Assembly (NCBI RefSeq): GCF_020422885.1
Contig: NZ_CP084622.1
Span: 2,623,001-2,687,000, forward strand
Reading direction: 5' to 3'
Length of the DNA stretch: 64,000 nucleotides
Origin: Mesobacillus sp. S13
Lineage (GTDB): Bacteria > Bacillota > Bacilli > Bacillales > Cytobacillaceae
Shown here in pieces: positions 8,667-17,066 of this stretch. Each line of letters begins with the position of its first letter. Positions within the stretch are counted from its first letter, which is position 1. The translations under genes were made by a program, and so were the position numbers. The notes beneath the pieces are model-generated. The model had not been told where the DNA came from. It saw only the letters and a program-made list of their open reading frames with translations, and did no database searches.

Positions 8667-8861
8667 ATGAATGACAAACAAACAAAAGGCGCATTTGACC
8701 AGGTTAAAGGTGAAGCTAAAAAGCAATTCGGGAAGCTTACCGACAATGAATCAATGGAAGCTGAAGGCCGCCTTGATAAAGGTAAAGGAAAACTGAAAGA
8801 AACAGCCGGAGATGTGAAAGAAGATGTATCTCGTTCATTTAACGACTCTTCCAGAGATTAA
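8667..8861 (+). CDS. CsbD family stress protein
   Basis: 64-residue, highly charged, cysteine-free protein with the family pattern: GAFDQVKGEAKKQFGKLTDNE near the start and GKGKLKETAGDVKEDV in the second half. Members are abundant general-stress proteins of unknown biochemical role, induced by sigma-B. The length equals the family norm. AAAGGAGG lies 8 bases before the ATG, and a sigma-B-type promoter and a terminator bracket the gene as a single-gene transcription unit. Confidence 0.93.
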   Translation: MNDKQTKGAFDQVKGEAKKQFGKLTDNESMEAEGRLDKGKGKLKETAGDVKEDVSRSFNDSSRD

Positions 8862-8875
8862 TAACTCCTTATGTA

Positions 8876-8908
8876 AAAAGCCTTTGCTATGACAGCAAAG
8901 GCTTTTTT
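8876..8908 (+). terminator. Terminator after CsbD gene
   Basis: Stem AAAAAGCCTTTGCT / AGCAAAGGCTTTTTT with a 4-base loop; also positioned to end the convergent pssA gene, whose stop is six bases further. Confidence 0.9.
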
Positions 8909-8913
8909 ATATG

Positions 8914-9609
8914 CTAATCAATATTATTTTTATTTTTTCCCTTCACAAAGCGATAAGCCAAATACGCTACATACAACGGTGTGGCAATATAAATCAAGTA
9001 AGGGAACTGGCTGTATGTTCCTTTCCAGATCACAAACAGCAATGAACCAAGAAATATTGTCACGATTGTTCCATACTTCGGAAGCGGCACTTCTTTAAAG
9101 CTTGGAATCCTGATCCTGCTAACCATTAGGAAGCTTAGCGCCGTAAAGACAACCGTGGTGACGATGTTGGGAATCAAGTCTCCAAATAATGTGAGGATGG
9201 CCATGATTCCGCCCGCTGCTGTTATAGGTACGCCAATAAAGTAATTAAGCGATGATTTATCTGTACTGATATTGAACCTTGCCAGGCGATAAGCTCCGAA
9301 TAACGGGAAAAGCCCCGCTACCATCAAGCCCCACAATCCAAATTGATAAAAGTATGTATAATAAACGAGAAAAGAAGGTGCTACCCCGAAGGTAACAATA
9401 TCCGCAAGGGAATCGAGCTCCTTCCCAAGCTGGCTGTCTGCTTTCAACATCCTCGCCAGTCTTCCGTCCATGCTGTCCAGCATCATACCGATCAAAATTA
9501 ATATAGCTGCATTATTAAATTGGCCATTTGCCGCAAATCCGATTGATAGAAAACCACAATACAGATTCCCAAGTGTAAACATATTGGGAATCATTTTTGT
9601 AAACCGCAT
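8914..9609 (-). CDS. pssA: CDP-diacylglycerol--serine O-phosphatidyltransferase
   Basis: Membrane enzyme that joins serine to CDP-diacylglycerol, giving phosphatidylserine, the precursor of phosphatidylethanolamine. The complete CDP-alcohol phosphotransferase signature DG-x2-AR-x8-G-x3-D-x3-D is visible as DGRLARMLKADSQLGKELDS. About six to seven membrane segments follow (WGLMVAGLFPLFGAYRLAR and others). At 231 residues it is slightly longer than the 177-residue Bacillus subtilis PssA but in range for the PssA-II type. No psd gene is adjacent, unlike in B. subtilis. Start ATG with GAGAGTGA upstream. Confidence 0.9.
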   Translation of the reverse strand: MRFTKMIPNMFTLGNLYCGFLSIGFAANGQFNNAAILILIGMMLDSMDGRLARMLKADSQLGKELDSLADIVTFGVAPSFLVYYTYFYQFGLWGLMVAGLFPLFGAYRLARFNISTDKSSLNYFIGVPITAAGGIMAILTLFGDLIPNIVTTVVFTALSFLMVSRIRIPSFKEVPLPKYGTIVTIFLGSLLFVIWKGTYSQFPYLIYIATPLYVAYLAYRFVKGKNKNNID

Positions 9610-9865
9610 CAGTTGTCATCACTCTCCGAAACTTTTTCTTATTTTGCCTATGCCTATTTTTACCCCAGCTACCACATAATCATGTTTATTTTATTAAAGA
9701 ATAGCCGAAAATATAGTTTAACTATATCATTTTTTCTTCTTCTGAATAGAGGTAAGTAAAAAATTCCTAACCAAAATCGTAGAATCCATCACTTTGGAAT
9801 AAATATGTCAAAAAAGCTATTCAAATGATTCATCAAATTGTATACTAATTTGGGGTTGGTGAATT

Positions 9866-10336
9866 ATGATCAATAAAAATTTGCGCAGGTTAAAATTCCT
9901 TCTTATAAAATTATTGAGAATCAAAGAGAATGCACATAATGTGTCTTTAGGATTTACTCTTGGATTTTTAGTCCACTTTATCCCATCCTTCGGCATGGGG
10001 CCAGTACTTTCTACTGTAAGTGCAAAGCTCTTCAAAGGAAATCCGGTAGCTGGTTTCATTAGTGGTGTCGCACTCATCTGGCTTTTCCCATTCTTATTTT
10101 ATTTGAATGTAGTTGTTGGTGAAACCCTGTTTCCTTATGGGATCTTCCCTTCTGCAGCTGGTATGCCGTCTCATGGGTTAGACGCCGGAATCCATTTAGG
10201 GGCTGTCTTTTTCATGGGTATGGTCATCAATATCATACTTTTCGGTATGTTCGTTTACTATCTCATTTATACCATCATGAGAAAATACCGTCTAAACTTC
10301 CTTGCTTTAGTAAAGAAATGGGAAGTAAAAAAATAA
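9866..10336 (+). CDS. DUF2062 domain membrane protein
   Basis: 156 residues. The DUF2062 core is visible: SLGFTLGFLVHFIPSFGMGP followed by KLFKGNPVAGFISGVALIW, with about three to four hydrophobic segments in total. The family's role is unknown; some members sit beside glycosyltransferases or are fused to them, but here the gene is alone. Start ATG with TTGGTGA upstream; a hairpin terminator follows. Confidence 0.8.
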   Translation: MINKNLRRLKFLLIKLLRIKENAHNVSLGFTLGFLVHFIPSFGMGPVLSTVSAKLFKGNPVAGFISGVALIWLFPFLFYLNVVVGETLFPYGIFPSAAGMPSHGLDAGIHLGAVFFMGMVINIILFGMFVYYLIYTIMRKYRLNFLALVKKWEVKK

Positions 10337-10356
10337 GAATTAAATGAAATTTATAT

Positions 10357-10385
10357 AAAAAAGGCTGCATTCGCAGCCTTTTTTT
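10357..10385. terminator. Bidirectional terminator between DUF2062 and glucosidase genes
   Basis: AAAAAAGGCTGC / GCAGCCTTTTTTT stem with a 4-base loop between convergent genes. Confidence 0.9.
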
Positions 10386-10391
10386 CGTTAT

Positions 10392-12074
10392 TTAATCCTC
10401 AATAAGGTATACAATTGCTTCGTACGGCCTCAATGATACTTCAGCACCGTATCCTTCGCTTGCTTCGTAATTCGAAATCAGAATTTCACTTTTCTTTCCT
10501 TGCAATTCTAAAGGAACTCCGAAGGACTGCTCTTGATCACTGAAATTCAAAAGAACTAGTAGCTTTTGAGACTCGAACGTTCTTGTATACACATAAATTT
10601 TCTCATCATCAGGAACCAGGATGTCATATCTGCCATGGACAATTACCGGTTGCTCTTTTCTAAGCTGGATTAGCTTCCGATAATAGTGGTAGATGGACTT
10701 TTCATCAGCGACTGCCTGATTCGCATTGATTTCTTTATAGTTTGGATTTACCTGGATCCATGGGGTGCCCGTCGTAAATCCTCCGTGCTCGCTTTCATCC
10801 CATTGGAAAGGTGTACGGGCATTGTCCCGTCCTTTTACATAGATGGACTCCATTACCTTTTCAGGATCTTCCCCATTTTGTTTCACTTTTTCGTCATACA
10901 TATTCAGTGTCTCAATATCCTTATATTCATCAATAGAATCAAAACGGACATTTGTCATCCCGATTTCTTCCCCCTGATAAATATATGGTGTACCTTTTAA
11001 CATATGGAGGAATGTGGCCAGCATTTTGGCTGACTCTACCCGGTACTGCTGATCATTCCCGAATCTCGAAACCATACGGGGCTGATCGTGATTATTCAGA
11101 TAAAGGCTGTTCCAACCTATATCCTCAAGACCGGTTTGCCATTTTGTAAAATTATTCTTTAGATCCGTTAGCTTCAGCGGCTTCAGGTCCCATTTTCCCC
11201 CTGGGCCAGAATCCAGGTCAACATGCTCGAATTGGAAAACCATATTCACTTCATTCCTGGAATCATCAGTGTACAGCTTTGCCTGCTCAACATTCACTCC
11301 TGGCATTTCACCTACAGTCATCACGTTATAATCAGCAAGAGCTTCTCTATGCATTTCCTGAAGGAAGTCATGTATTTTCGGTCCATTCATAAAGTATTTG
11401 CTGCCAGAAACGTAGTTTTTCCCATCAGGATTTGGCGCATCAGGAAGGCCCTCTACTTTTGAAATGAAATTGATGACATCCATCCTGAATCCATCAATGC
11501 CTTTGTCCAGCCAGAATTTCATCATATCGTAAACTTCATGACGAAGTTTTGGGTTTTCCCAGTTCAAATCAGGTTGTTTTTTACTAAAGATATGCAAGAA
11601 ATACTCATCTGTATTTTCATCGTACTGCCAGGCAGATCCACTAAATGTAGATTGCCAGTTATTTGGTTCCTTTCCATCTTTCCCAGGTCTCCAAATATAA
11701 TAGTCCCGATATGGATTATCTTTAGACTTTCTGGACTCTACAAACCATTGGTGTTCATCCGAGCTATGGTTTACAACCAGGTCCATGATCAGCTTCAATC
11801 CTCTGTCATGCATCTCTTTTAATAGAAGCTCCCAGTCTGCCATCGTTCCGAAATCATCCATGATTTCTCGATAGTCACTGATATCATATCCATTATCATC
11901 ATTAGGAGATTGATATACTGGTGAAAGCCAGATAACATCTACTCCCAATTCTTTTAGATAGTCAAGTTTCGATATAATGCCAGGGATATCTCCTATACCG
12001 TCTCCATTGGAATCCATAAAGCTTCTAGGGTAAATCTGATAAATGACTGATTCCTTCCACCAATGCTTTTTCAT
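10392..12074 (-). CDS. malL: Oligo-1,6-glucosidase (GH13 alpha-glucosidase)
   Basis: Cytoplasmic (no signal peptide) glycoside hydrolase family 13 enzyme of 560 residues, hydrolysing terminal alpha-1,6 (and possibly other) glucosidic bonds of short oligosaccharides. Conserved regions are intact: DLVVNHSSDEH, GFRMDVINF with the nucleophile D199, VGEMPG with the acid/base E256, and NNHDQPR with D330. Valine directly after D199 is the residue typical of alpha-1,6-specific members. I chose ATG 12074 (MKKHWWKESV), which has GGGAGTGG 7 bases upstream, over an upstream in-frame start. It lies downstream of a LacI-type repressor gene, and a LacI-type operator sits 140 bases before the start, so sugar-controlled repression is likely. 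The exact symbol is an inference from similarity. Confidence 0.87.
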   Translation of the reverse strand: MKKHWWKESVIYQIYPRSFMDSNGDGIGDIPGIISKLDYLKELGVDVIWLSPVYQSPNDDNGYDISDYREIMDDFGTMADWELLLKEMHDRGLKLIMDLVVNHSSDEHQWFVESRKSKDNPYRDYYIWRPGKDGKEPNNWQSTFSGSAWQYDENTDEYFLHIFSKKQPDLNWENPKLRHEVYDMMKFWLDKGIDGFRMDVINFISKVEGLPDAPNPDGKNYVSGSKYFMNGPKIHDFLQEMHREALADYNVMTVGEMPGVNVEQAKLYTDDSRNEVNMVFQFEHVDLDSGPGGKWDLKPLKLTDLKNNFTKWQTGLEDIGWNSLYLNNHDQPRMVSRFGNDQQYRVESAKMLATFLHMLKGTPYIYQGEEIGMTNVRFDSIDEYKDIETLNMYDEKVKQNGEDPEKVMESIYVKGRDNARTPFQWDESEHGGFTTGTPWIQVNPNYKEINANQAVADEKSIYHYYRKLIQLRKEQPVIVHGRYDILVPDDEKIYVYTRTFESQKLLVLLNFSDQEQSFGVPLELQGKKSEILISNYEASEGYGAEVSLRPYEAIVYLIED

Positions 12075-12213
12075 CAAAACCACTCCCAAATAGTTTGTTT
12101 TATAAAGGCTATCTCTGTAAAATTATCGCAGTCAGAATTTCATTCCAAATTAGTGACACTCTTATTAGATGGATGACTTCATAAAGCAACAATCCATACG
12201 CGATTTCAGCACA

Positions 12214-12225
12214 GTAAACGTTTAC
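12214..12225. promoter_or_regulatory. LacI-type operator before the glucosidase gene
   Basis: Perfect 12-bp palindrome GTAAACGTTTAC, identical to the core of the second site at 13265-13276. It lies just after the repressor stop codon and upstream of the glucosidase gene, so it is probably bound by the adjacent LacI-family protein; CcpA-type binding is the alternative. Confidence 0.7.
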
Positions 12226-12228
12226 GTA

Positions 12229-13251
12229 TCACATAGGTTTTATTTTAGTTACGCTTTCCCGCTCAATCACAGAGTGAGACATGATACGGCTTTCAACCCT
12301 TTTTCCACCCTGATCCATCATCGAAAAAAGCATCTCTGCGGCAACCATACCCATTTCTTCCAGAGGTTGTGCTACGGTAGTAAGGGGCGGTATCGCCATT
12401 TCGGCGATGGGCAGATTATCATAGCCTATAATAGAAAGTTGATCCGGTATTTTTACACCAAGTTTATATGCAGCAGATATCGCACCCAGGGCCAAGGCAT
12501 CGCTGGCAGCGAAAATCGCAGTCAAATCGGGGGACTGCTCAAGGAGTTTTGGCAGACCTGTAAAACCATCCTTAAACGAAAAACCTTGTGAATGAATAAT
12601 CCTTTTCTCGTTTATCGGAAGTCCACTTTGTGCCAACGCTTGCTTAAAGCCATCTATTCTCGGTTGTCCGGCTATGAGATCGTCTTTGTTTCCGCTCAAC
12701 ATCCCGATTTTACTATGCCCCATTTTCACTAAATAATCAGTAGCGGTGAAAGCTGCGTGCTTGTCATCGACCTTCACGAAAGGCAAGGGATATTGATAGG
12801 ATTCAGTCGAGATAAGGACAACTGGTATTTTCATCGAGTCAAGAGTTTTGTAATACTCTTCCGTGATCCTTTCACTGACAAACAGGATCCCGTCTACCCT
12901 TTTTTCGGACAAAAGCTGTAAATACTTCATGGTTCTCTGTCCATGTGATGCCGTATTGCAGACAATTACGCTCGAACCTAGACGGTGGGCTGCTTCTTCC
13001 ACGCCCCGCAAGATCTTTGAAGAAAATTGACTCGACACTTCGGGAAATAAAATCCCAACAGTGTTGGATTTTTTACTGATTAATCCGCGGGCGATTGCAT
13101 TTGGCTGATACTCAAGCTCTTTGATCGCATGAAGGACTTTTTCTTCAGTTGCTTTTGAATAGCCGCTCTGTCCATTCAGGACCCTTGATACGGTAGCAAT
13201 CGAGACATTTGCATGTTTTGCTACATCTTTAATTGTATAATTCATTTCCAA
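12229..13251 (-). CDS. LacI-family transcriptional regulator of alpha-glucoside use
   Basis: 340-residue repressor. Residues 4-60 are the LacI helix-turn-helix and hinge: YTIKDVAKHANVSIATVSRVLN followed by YQPNAIARGL. The rest is a periplasmic-binding-protein-like sugar domain (NTVGILFPEVSSQFSSKIL, KIGMLSGNKDD, FAASDALALGAISA, SIIGYDN). The effector is probably a glucoside, judged from the neighbouring oligo-1,6-glucosidase. The start is either TTG (13251) or an ATG six bases later; AAAGGG precedes both. Identical operators on either side of the gene suggest it represses itself and the glucosidase. Confidence 0.88.
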   Translation of the reverse strand: MEMNYTIKDVAKHANVSIATVSRVLNGQSGYSKATEEKVLHAIKELEYQPNAIARGLISKKSNTVGILFPEVSSQFSSKILRGVEEAAHRLGSSVIVCNTASHGQRTMKYLQLLSEKRVDGILFVSERITEEYYKTLDSMKIPVVLISTESYQYPLPFVKVDDKHAAFTATDYLVKMGHSKIGMLSGNKDDLIAGQPRIDGFKQALAQSGLPINEKRIIHSQGFSFKDGFTGLPKLLEQSPDLTAIFAASDALALGAISAAYKLGVKIPDQLSIIGYDNLPIAEMAIPPLTTVAQPLEEMGMVAAEMLFSMMDQGGKRVESRIMSHSVIERESVTKIKPM

Positions 13252-13262
13252 TCAAACCCTTT

Positions 13263-13278
13263 ACGTAAACGTTTACGT
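13263..13278. promoter_or_regulatory. LacI-type operator before the regulator gene (autoregulation)
   Basis: 16-bp perfect palindrome ACGTAAACGTTTACGT, 12 bases upstream of the repressor start, sharing its core with the site before the glucosidase gene. Confidence 0.75.
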
Positions 13279-13334
13279 TTCACACTCAATAATAGTATGC
13301 TTTTAATTTATTATCAACCCGGTTTCTGTAAAAA

Positions 13335-13368
13335 CGAAAAAAACTTGAAGGCAAAAAACCTTCAAGTT
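13335..13368 (-). terminator. Terminator of the small minus-strand gene
   Basis: Read on the minus strand, AACTTGAAGG / CCTTCAAGTT with a 7-base loop is followed by a run of seven T. It lies five bases after the stop of the small gene at 13373-13534, which supports that gene being real. Confidence 0.85.
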
Positions 13369-13372
13369 CACG

Positions 13373-13534
13373 TTATTTATTACCTTGATGATCTTCCTTT
13401 ATTTTTGCAGGCATTGGACGTATATCGTTTGTGATTCCTGTTAGTATTTCACGGTCAAAATTGCTGGGGTCTTCCCCCATTCCTGGCAAAGTGTTCGCCA
13501 TGGGCAGCTGTTCAAGTTCTTTTCCTCTTGGCAA
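13373..13534 (-). CDS. Small hypothetical protein, 53 aa
   Basis: Short frame not covered by longer gene calls. TTG start (MPRGKELEQLP) with a strong AGGAGGTG site about 8 bases upstream, an uninterrupted frame of 53 codons and a perfect terminator directly after the stop. The product is hydrophilic and proline- and methionine-containing (LPMANTLPGMGEDPSNFDRE, NDIRPMPAKIKED). No signal peptide, membrane helix or known motif is seen. The combination of ribosome site, frame and terminator makes a genuine gene likely; its role is unknown. The very small, disordered type recalls small spore-associated or stress proteins of bacilli, which is only a guess. Confidence 0.6.
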   Translation of the reverse strand: MPRGKELEQLPMANTLPGMGEDPSNFDREILTGITNDIRPMPAKIKEDHQGNK

Positions 13535-13640
13535 TGTGTAGACACCTCCTGCTTTTAAAGTTCACAAATATTTTCTTGAAGGTATTTTATAGCTATTTGG
13601 TGAATTAAAGTAGGATACTCCATTGGTTAGGATGATGAAT

Positions 13641-14189
13641 ATGAAAGTTGGATTATTACGGCATTTTAAAGTGACCTTAGGCTATCCCAATAAGCTTGTC
13701 ACTTCACAGGAGCTTCTAAATTGGCAAAAAGAATATAATCAATCCCAAGTCGAGGAAGTTGAAATACATCATCAGGATGAAAAGTGGGTTAAATGTTACT
13801 CAAGTGATTTGGAAAGAGCTAAGTTAACAGCATTCAAAGCGTTTGAAGGAGAGATCATTTTTTTGGAGGACTTGCGGGAGATGACACTTTATCCTGTCAT
13901 TCATACTGAATTTCGTCTGCCCCTCTGGCTTCATGTCACACTCATTCGGATTGCTTGGTTACTGGGACATAAATCACAAAAGGAAAGTAAACAGGAAGTT
14001 ATCACGAGAATCAACAGGGTTCTGGATCAAGCATTGGCTCACGGTGAAGACATTCTGATTGTTGGGCACGGAGGAATCATGATGTTCATGAGGAAGGAGT
14101 TATTAAAGAGAGGGTTTTCAGGCCCTAAATTTAATAGAGCCGAAAACGCAAGAGTGTATATCTTTAACAAGCAAGATCACACCAGTTAA
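13641..14189 (+). CDS. Histidine phosphatase family protein
   Basis: 183-residue protein of the phosphoglycerate-mutase-like fold. The catalytic segment reads GLLRHFKVT (RHF instead of the usual RHG), and the second active-site histidine is in DILIVGHGGIM. A YSSDLERAKLTAF segment corresponds to the conserved SxLxRAxQTA. The substrate is unknown; broad-specificity phosphatase is the safest call. Several in-frame starts lie close together; this ATG (MKVGLLRH) has TAGGA 8 bases upstream. The gene is convergent with the following acetyltransferase. Confidence 0.83.
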   Translation: MKVGLLRHFKVTLGYPNKLVTSQELLNWQKEYNQSQVEEVEIHHQDEKWVKCYSSDLERAKLTAFKAFEGEIIFLEDLREMTLYPVIHTEFRLPLWLHVTLIRIAWLLGHKSQKESKQEVITRINRVLDQALAHGEDILIVGHGGIMMFMRKELLKRGFSGPKFNRAENARVYIFNKQDHTS

Positions 14190-14206
14190 CTAAACGGCGC
14201 TCATTT

Positions 14207-14764
14207 TTAAACGTCTTCTTTTATGATTGCGTACATTTTCACGTCATAATGGGCGCCTTTAACATAAATGAACTTCCTTAAGATACCTTCAAAAGTCATT
14301 CCAGCCTTTTCCATTACACGCTCAGAACCTACATTGGCTACAAGGCTTTTTGCCTGGATCCTGACAAGACCCATTTCTTCCATTCCAAACCTGATCAGTT
14401 CTTTAGCTGCCTCAGTAGCAATCCCTCTTCCCCAATAATCCTTGGACAGAGCATAACCAAGTTCCGCAGTCTTATGCTGAGTCTGCCAGGAAACAAAGTC
14501 TACTGTACCAATCAGCTTGTTATCCTCTTTATAGTGAATGCCCCATGGAGCAATTTTTCCCTCTGCATAAAGAGTTAAAATCATCTTTACATAGTCTTCC
14601 GTCGCCTCTCTTGTTTCATGTGCTCCCCAGAATACATATTTCGATACTTCAGGGTTGGAGGCATATGTATGTATATCATCAATATCCTCATATCTTATTT
14701 TCCTTAAGACCAGACGCTCCGTTTCAAGCACCGGCAAATTTCCGAAAACATCGTTTATTTCCAC
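14207..14764 (-). CDS. GNAT family N-acetyltransferase (RimJ/RimL type)
   Basis: 185-residue acetyl-CoA-dependent transferase. Starts with the RimJ/L-like ETERLVLRKIRYEDIDDI; the acetyl-CoA loop is YWGRGIATEAAKEL, followed by SERVMEKAGMTFEG. This type acetylates protein N-termini, ribosomal proteins or small amines; the substrate cannot be told. GTG start with AAGGAGAG upstream. Confidence 0.87.
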   Translation of the reverse strand: MEINDVFGNLPVLETERLVLRKIRYEDIDDIHTYASNPEVSKYVFWGAHETREATEDYVKMILTLYAEGKIAPWGIHYKEDNKLIGTVDFVSWQTQHKTAELGYALSKDYWGRGIATEAAKELIRFGMEEMGLVRIQAKSLVANVGSERVMEKAGMTFEGILRKFIYVKGAHYDVKMYAIIKEDV

Positions 14765-14889
14765 ACCTGTCTCTCCTTACATGGGAATTTATAACTCCTA
14801 TTTTACCCTATCGGTGTCTATTTACATGAATGATTTGATTCAATAATGGAAAAAGTAACGACGAATCATTTATAATAGGAGGTATACGG

Positions 14890-15009
14890 ATGGAGAATAC
14901 CAACGAATTTGTGCAGAAACTTCATGATAAACAAAGGAAAGACGAACAGAATAGAAAACGTCAGGGTAAAGAAAACCCTAGTGACAAGCTTCCAAATAAG
15001 CAACATTAA
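14890..15009 (+). CDS. DUF4023 family small protein, 39 aa
   Basis: Very small gene with an excellent AGGAGG site 7-8 bases before the ATG. The product (MENTNEFVQKLHDKQRKDEQ, ending KLPNKQH) is hydrophilic and strongly charged, and matches my memory of the DUF4023 family of bacilli in both the EFVxKLxxxQ start and the KLPxKQ end. The function is unknown. A bidirectional hairpin ends the transcript. Confidence 0.78.
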   Translation: MENTNEFVQKLHDKQRKDEQNRKRQGKENPSDKLPNKQH

Positions 15010-15044
15010 ACAGAAAAGTTCTAAACTCGATAAGAAAACTGCAT

Positions 15045-15084
15045 AAAAACAGACCGCAGATAAAATAAGCTGCGGTCTGTTTTT
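15045..15084. terminator. Bidirectional terminator, DUF4023 / DEAD-box helicase
   Basis: 15-bp stem (AAAAACAGACCGCAG / CTGCGGTCTGTTTTT) with a 10-base loop, placed between the convergent genes. Confidence 0.9.
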
Positions 15085-15091
15085 ATATGTG

Positions 15092-16645
15092 CTATCTGCT
15101 TCTGCGGCTGCTTGAACCGCCTCTTCTGGCTGTTCGGCCTCCTGGAGAGCTGGAGTTCTGGCGCTCTCTGCCCTGTCTATCCCGGGTAGGTCTTTCAACA
15201 GTACTTCTCCTTGCTTTATCATCACTCATTCTTCTTCCACCTGGACGAGAAGGGCTGGATTGCTGTCCTTCAGGATGGTTTCTTCGTTCACGATTTGGTG
15301 AGGATTGCTCCCTCTCTCTTCGACTTAGTCCATCGTATCGTGCTTCGCGCCGATCTTCTGCCCTTCTTCTCGAACCTTGATCTTTACTAATTTTTTCACC
15401 CCGATGATCTCTTTCAGGTTTATTATCATCCCGTCTTCTTGATCGAGTATTCTTTCCCTTATAATCACCCGATCTCTGTTTACTTTTTTTCCCGGCACTA
15501 ACTTCATCGGCTTGGGAATCACTTCTCTTGGCGTTCCCCATGTTTTTCTTTTCAATTCCTATGTTGAGCTCTGTTTCAATTTGGTCCAACAAGGGCCTAT
15601 CTTTTGGCGAATAAAATGTTAAAGCGAGTCCTTCACTTCCTGCCCTCCCAGTTCGCCCGATTCGGTGGATATAGCTCTCAGTATCCAGAGGGATGTCATA
15701 ATTAAATACATGCGTTACACCTTCAACATCAAGTCCCCTTGCCGCAACATCTGTTGCGATCAGATACTGAATCTTAGCTTCACGGAACTTTTTCATAACC
15801 TGTTCTCTTTTTGCCTGTGAAAGGTCACCATGCAGCTCGTCACAATTAAAATGGTTCGCTTTCAGAGCGTCATTCAACTTGCTAACCCTTCTTTTCGTTC
15901 TGCAAAAAATGACCCCCAAAAAAGGCTGATATAATCTGAGTGATTCGATTAGGTCATTCTGTTTTCCCCTGTCAGTTGTACTAATGGCAATTTGTTTGAT
16001 GTTTTCCAGAGGGGCCTGATTTTTCTCAACCTGGATATATTCTGGTTTGTACATATGTTGTTTTGCTAACTTTTTGATTTCATCCGGCATTGTTGCTGAA
16101 AAAAGTAGGGTTTGTCTCGTTTTTGGTGTCTGCTTGATGATTTCTTCGACCTCATTCAGGAAACCAATGTGAAGCATTTGGTCAGCCTCATCCAAGACAA
16201 GGAAACCTGCTTTTGAAAAATCAACCGTTTCCCTGCGAATATGGTCAAGCAATCTGCCGGGAGTACCGATGACAATATGAATGTTCTTCTTAAGCTTTTT
16301 AAGCTGTGATTCAACATCCTGTCCTCCATATACAGCAAGAACATTTATACCATCTAATCCCTCGATCAGTTTTTTAATCTCATGTGTGATCTGCAATGCA
16401 AGCTCTCTAGTAGGAGTTACAATCAGCGCCTGTATATTTGGTTTGTTAATATCGATTTTCTCCAGAATAGGCAGTACAAAAGCAAAGGTTTTTCCAGTAC
16501 CTGTCTGGGATTGTGCAATAACATCCTTGCTATCTAGCAACAATGGTATTGCTTTTTCCTGGATGGGTGTAGGGTTGGAAATTCCCTGCTGGTTAAGTGT
16601 TTCTGCAAGTCGTCCAGATATGCCAAGTGATCTAAATTGATTCAA
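15092..16645 (-). CDS. DEAD-box ATP-dependent RNA helicase
   Basis: 517 residues. All helicase motifs are present: [14 protein letters not shown] (Q motif), [10 protein letters not shown] (I), PTRELALQ (Ia), TPGRLLD (Ib), LDEADQM (II), SATMP (III), FCRTKRR (IV), DVAARGLDV (V) and [10 protein letters not shown] (VI). The core ends near residue 370 and is followed by a 140-residue disordered tail rich in R, S, D and G, as in cold-shock helicases that use such tails to hold RNA. The Bacillus relatives are CshA and YfmL/RhlE-like proteins; I cannot decide between them and leave the symbol blank. TTG start with CAGGGA upstream. It probably assists RNA turnover or ribosome assembly. Confidence 0.92.
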   Translation of the reverse strand: MNQFRSLGISGRLAETLNQQGISNPTPIQEKAIPLLLDSKDVIAQSQTGTGKTFAFVLPILEKIDINKPNIQALIVTPTRELALQITHEIKKLIEGLDGINVLAVYGGQDVESQLKKLKKNIHIVIGTPGRLLDHIRRETVDFSKAGFLVLDEADQMLHIGFLNEVEEIIKQTPKTRQTLLFSATMPDEIKKLAKQHMYKPEYIQVEKNQAPLENIKQIAISTTDRGKQNDLIESLRLYQPFLGVIFCRTKRRVSKLNDALKANHFNCDELHGDLSQAKREQVMKKFREAKIQYLIATDVAARGLDVEGVTHVFNYDIPLDTESYIHRIGRTGRAGSEGLALTFYSPKDRPLLDQIETELNIGIEKKNMGNAKRSDSQADEVSAGKKSKQRSGDYKGKNTRSRRRDDNKPERDHRGEKISKDQGSRRRAEDRREARYDGLSRREREQSSPNRERRNHPEGQQSSPSRPGGRRMSDDKARRSTVERPTRDRQGRERQNSSSPGGRTARRGGSSSRRSR

Positions 16646-16780
16646 ATTTAATCCCTGCTTTCTTTAAAAGGCCGAATTATACCGGCCATCCTTATCATTA
16701 TTGCTTTTAGTGAAGGAAAATATCAAGTGTGGATTGATTCATATACCTAAAGAAGTCTCTTCAACATTCGTAGAATTCCA

Positions 16781-16967
16781 GTATCGTACCCTTATGCCGG
16801 CTGATGCTTCATCATAAGGCTACGATTCGAACGGTATCTTACCCTTATACGGCCTGATTCTTCTTCATAAGGCTATCGTTCCAACCGTATCTTACCCTTA
16901 TACGGCCTGATTCTTCTTCATAAGGCTATAGTTCCAACCGTATCTTACCCTTATGCCGGCTGATTCT
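16781..16967. repeat. 53-bp tandem repeat array, left part (units 1-4)
   Basis: Units start at 16781, 16834, 16887 and 16940, exactly 53 bases apart, the fourth being cut by the insertion sequence. The consensus begins GTATCTTACCCTTATACGGC and continues with CTGATTCTTCTTCATAAGGCT and a CGTTCGAACGG-like stretch. Each unit contains CCTTAT and ATAAGG as an inverted pair. Removing the insertion sequence and one target copy restores perfect phase with the right part. Confidence 0.92.
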
Positions 16968-17066
16968 GATTAAGTCCGTATAATTGTGTAAAAATAAAGA
17001 GTCATTTTATTCACTCTTGGCAACACTGTTTTCAACCACGATAAACAAGTGAAAAGAGGAATATAA

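Noticed and set aside
12169..12591. Plus-strand frame of 140 codons across the operator and repressor gene
   Set aside because: It runs antisense to the conserved LacI-family gene, has no ribosome site, and the protein looks like back-translated antisense sequence.
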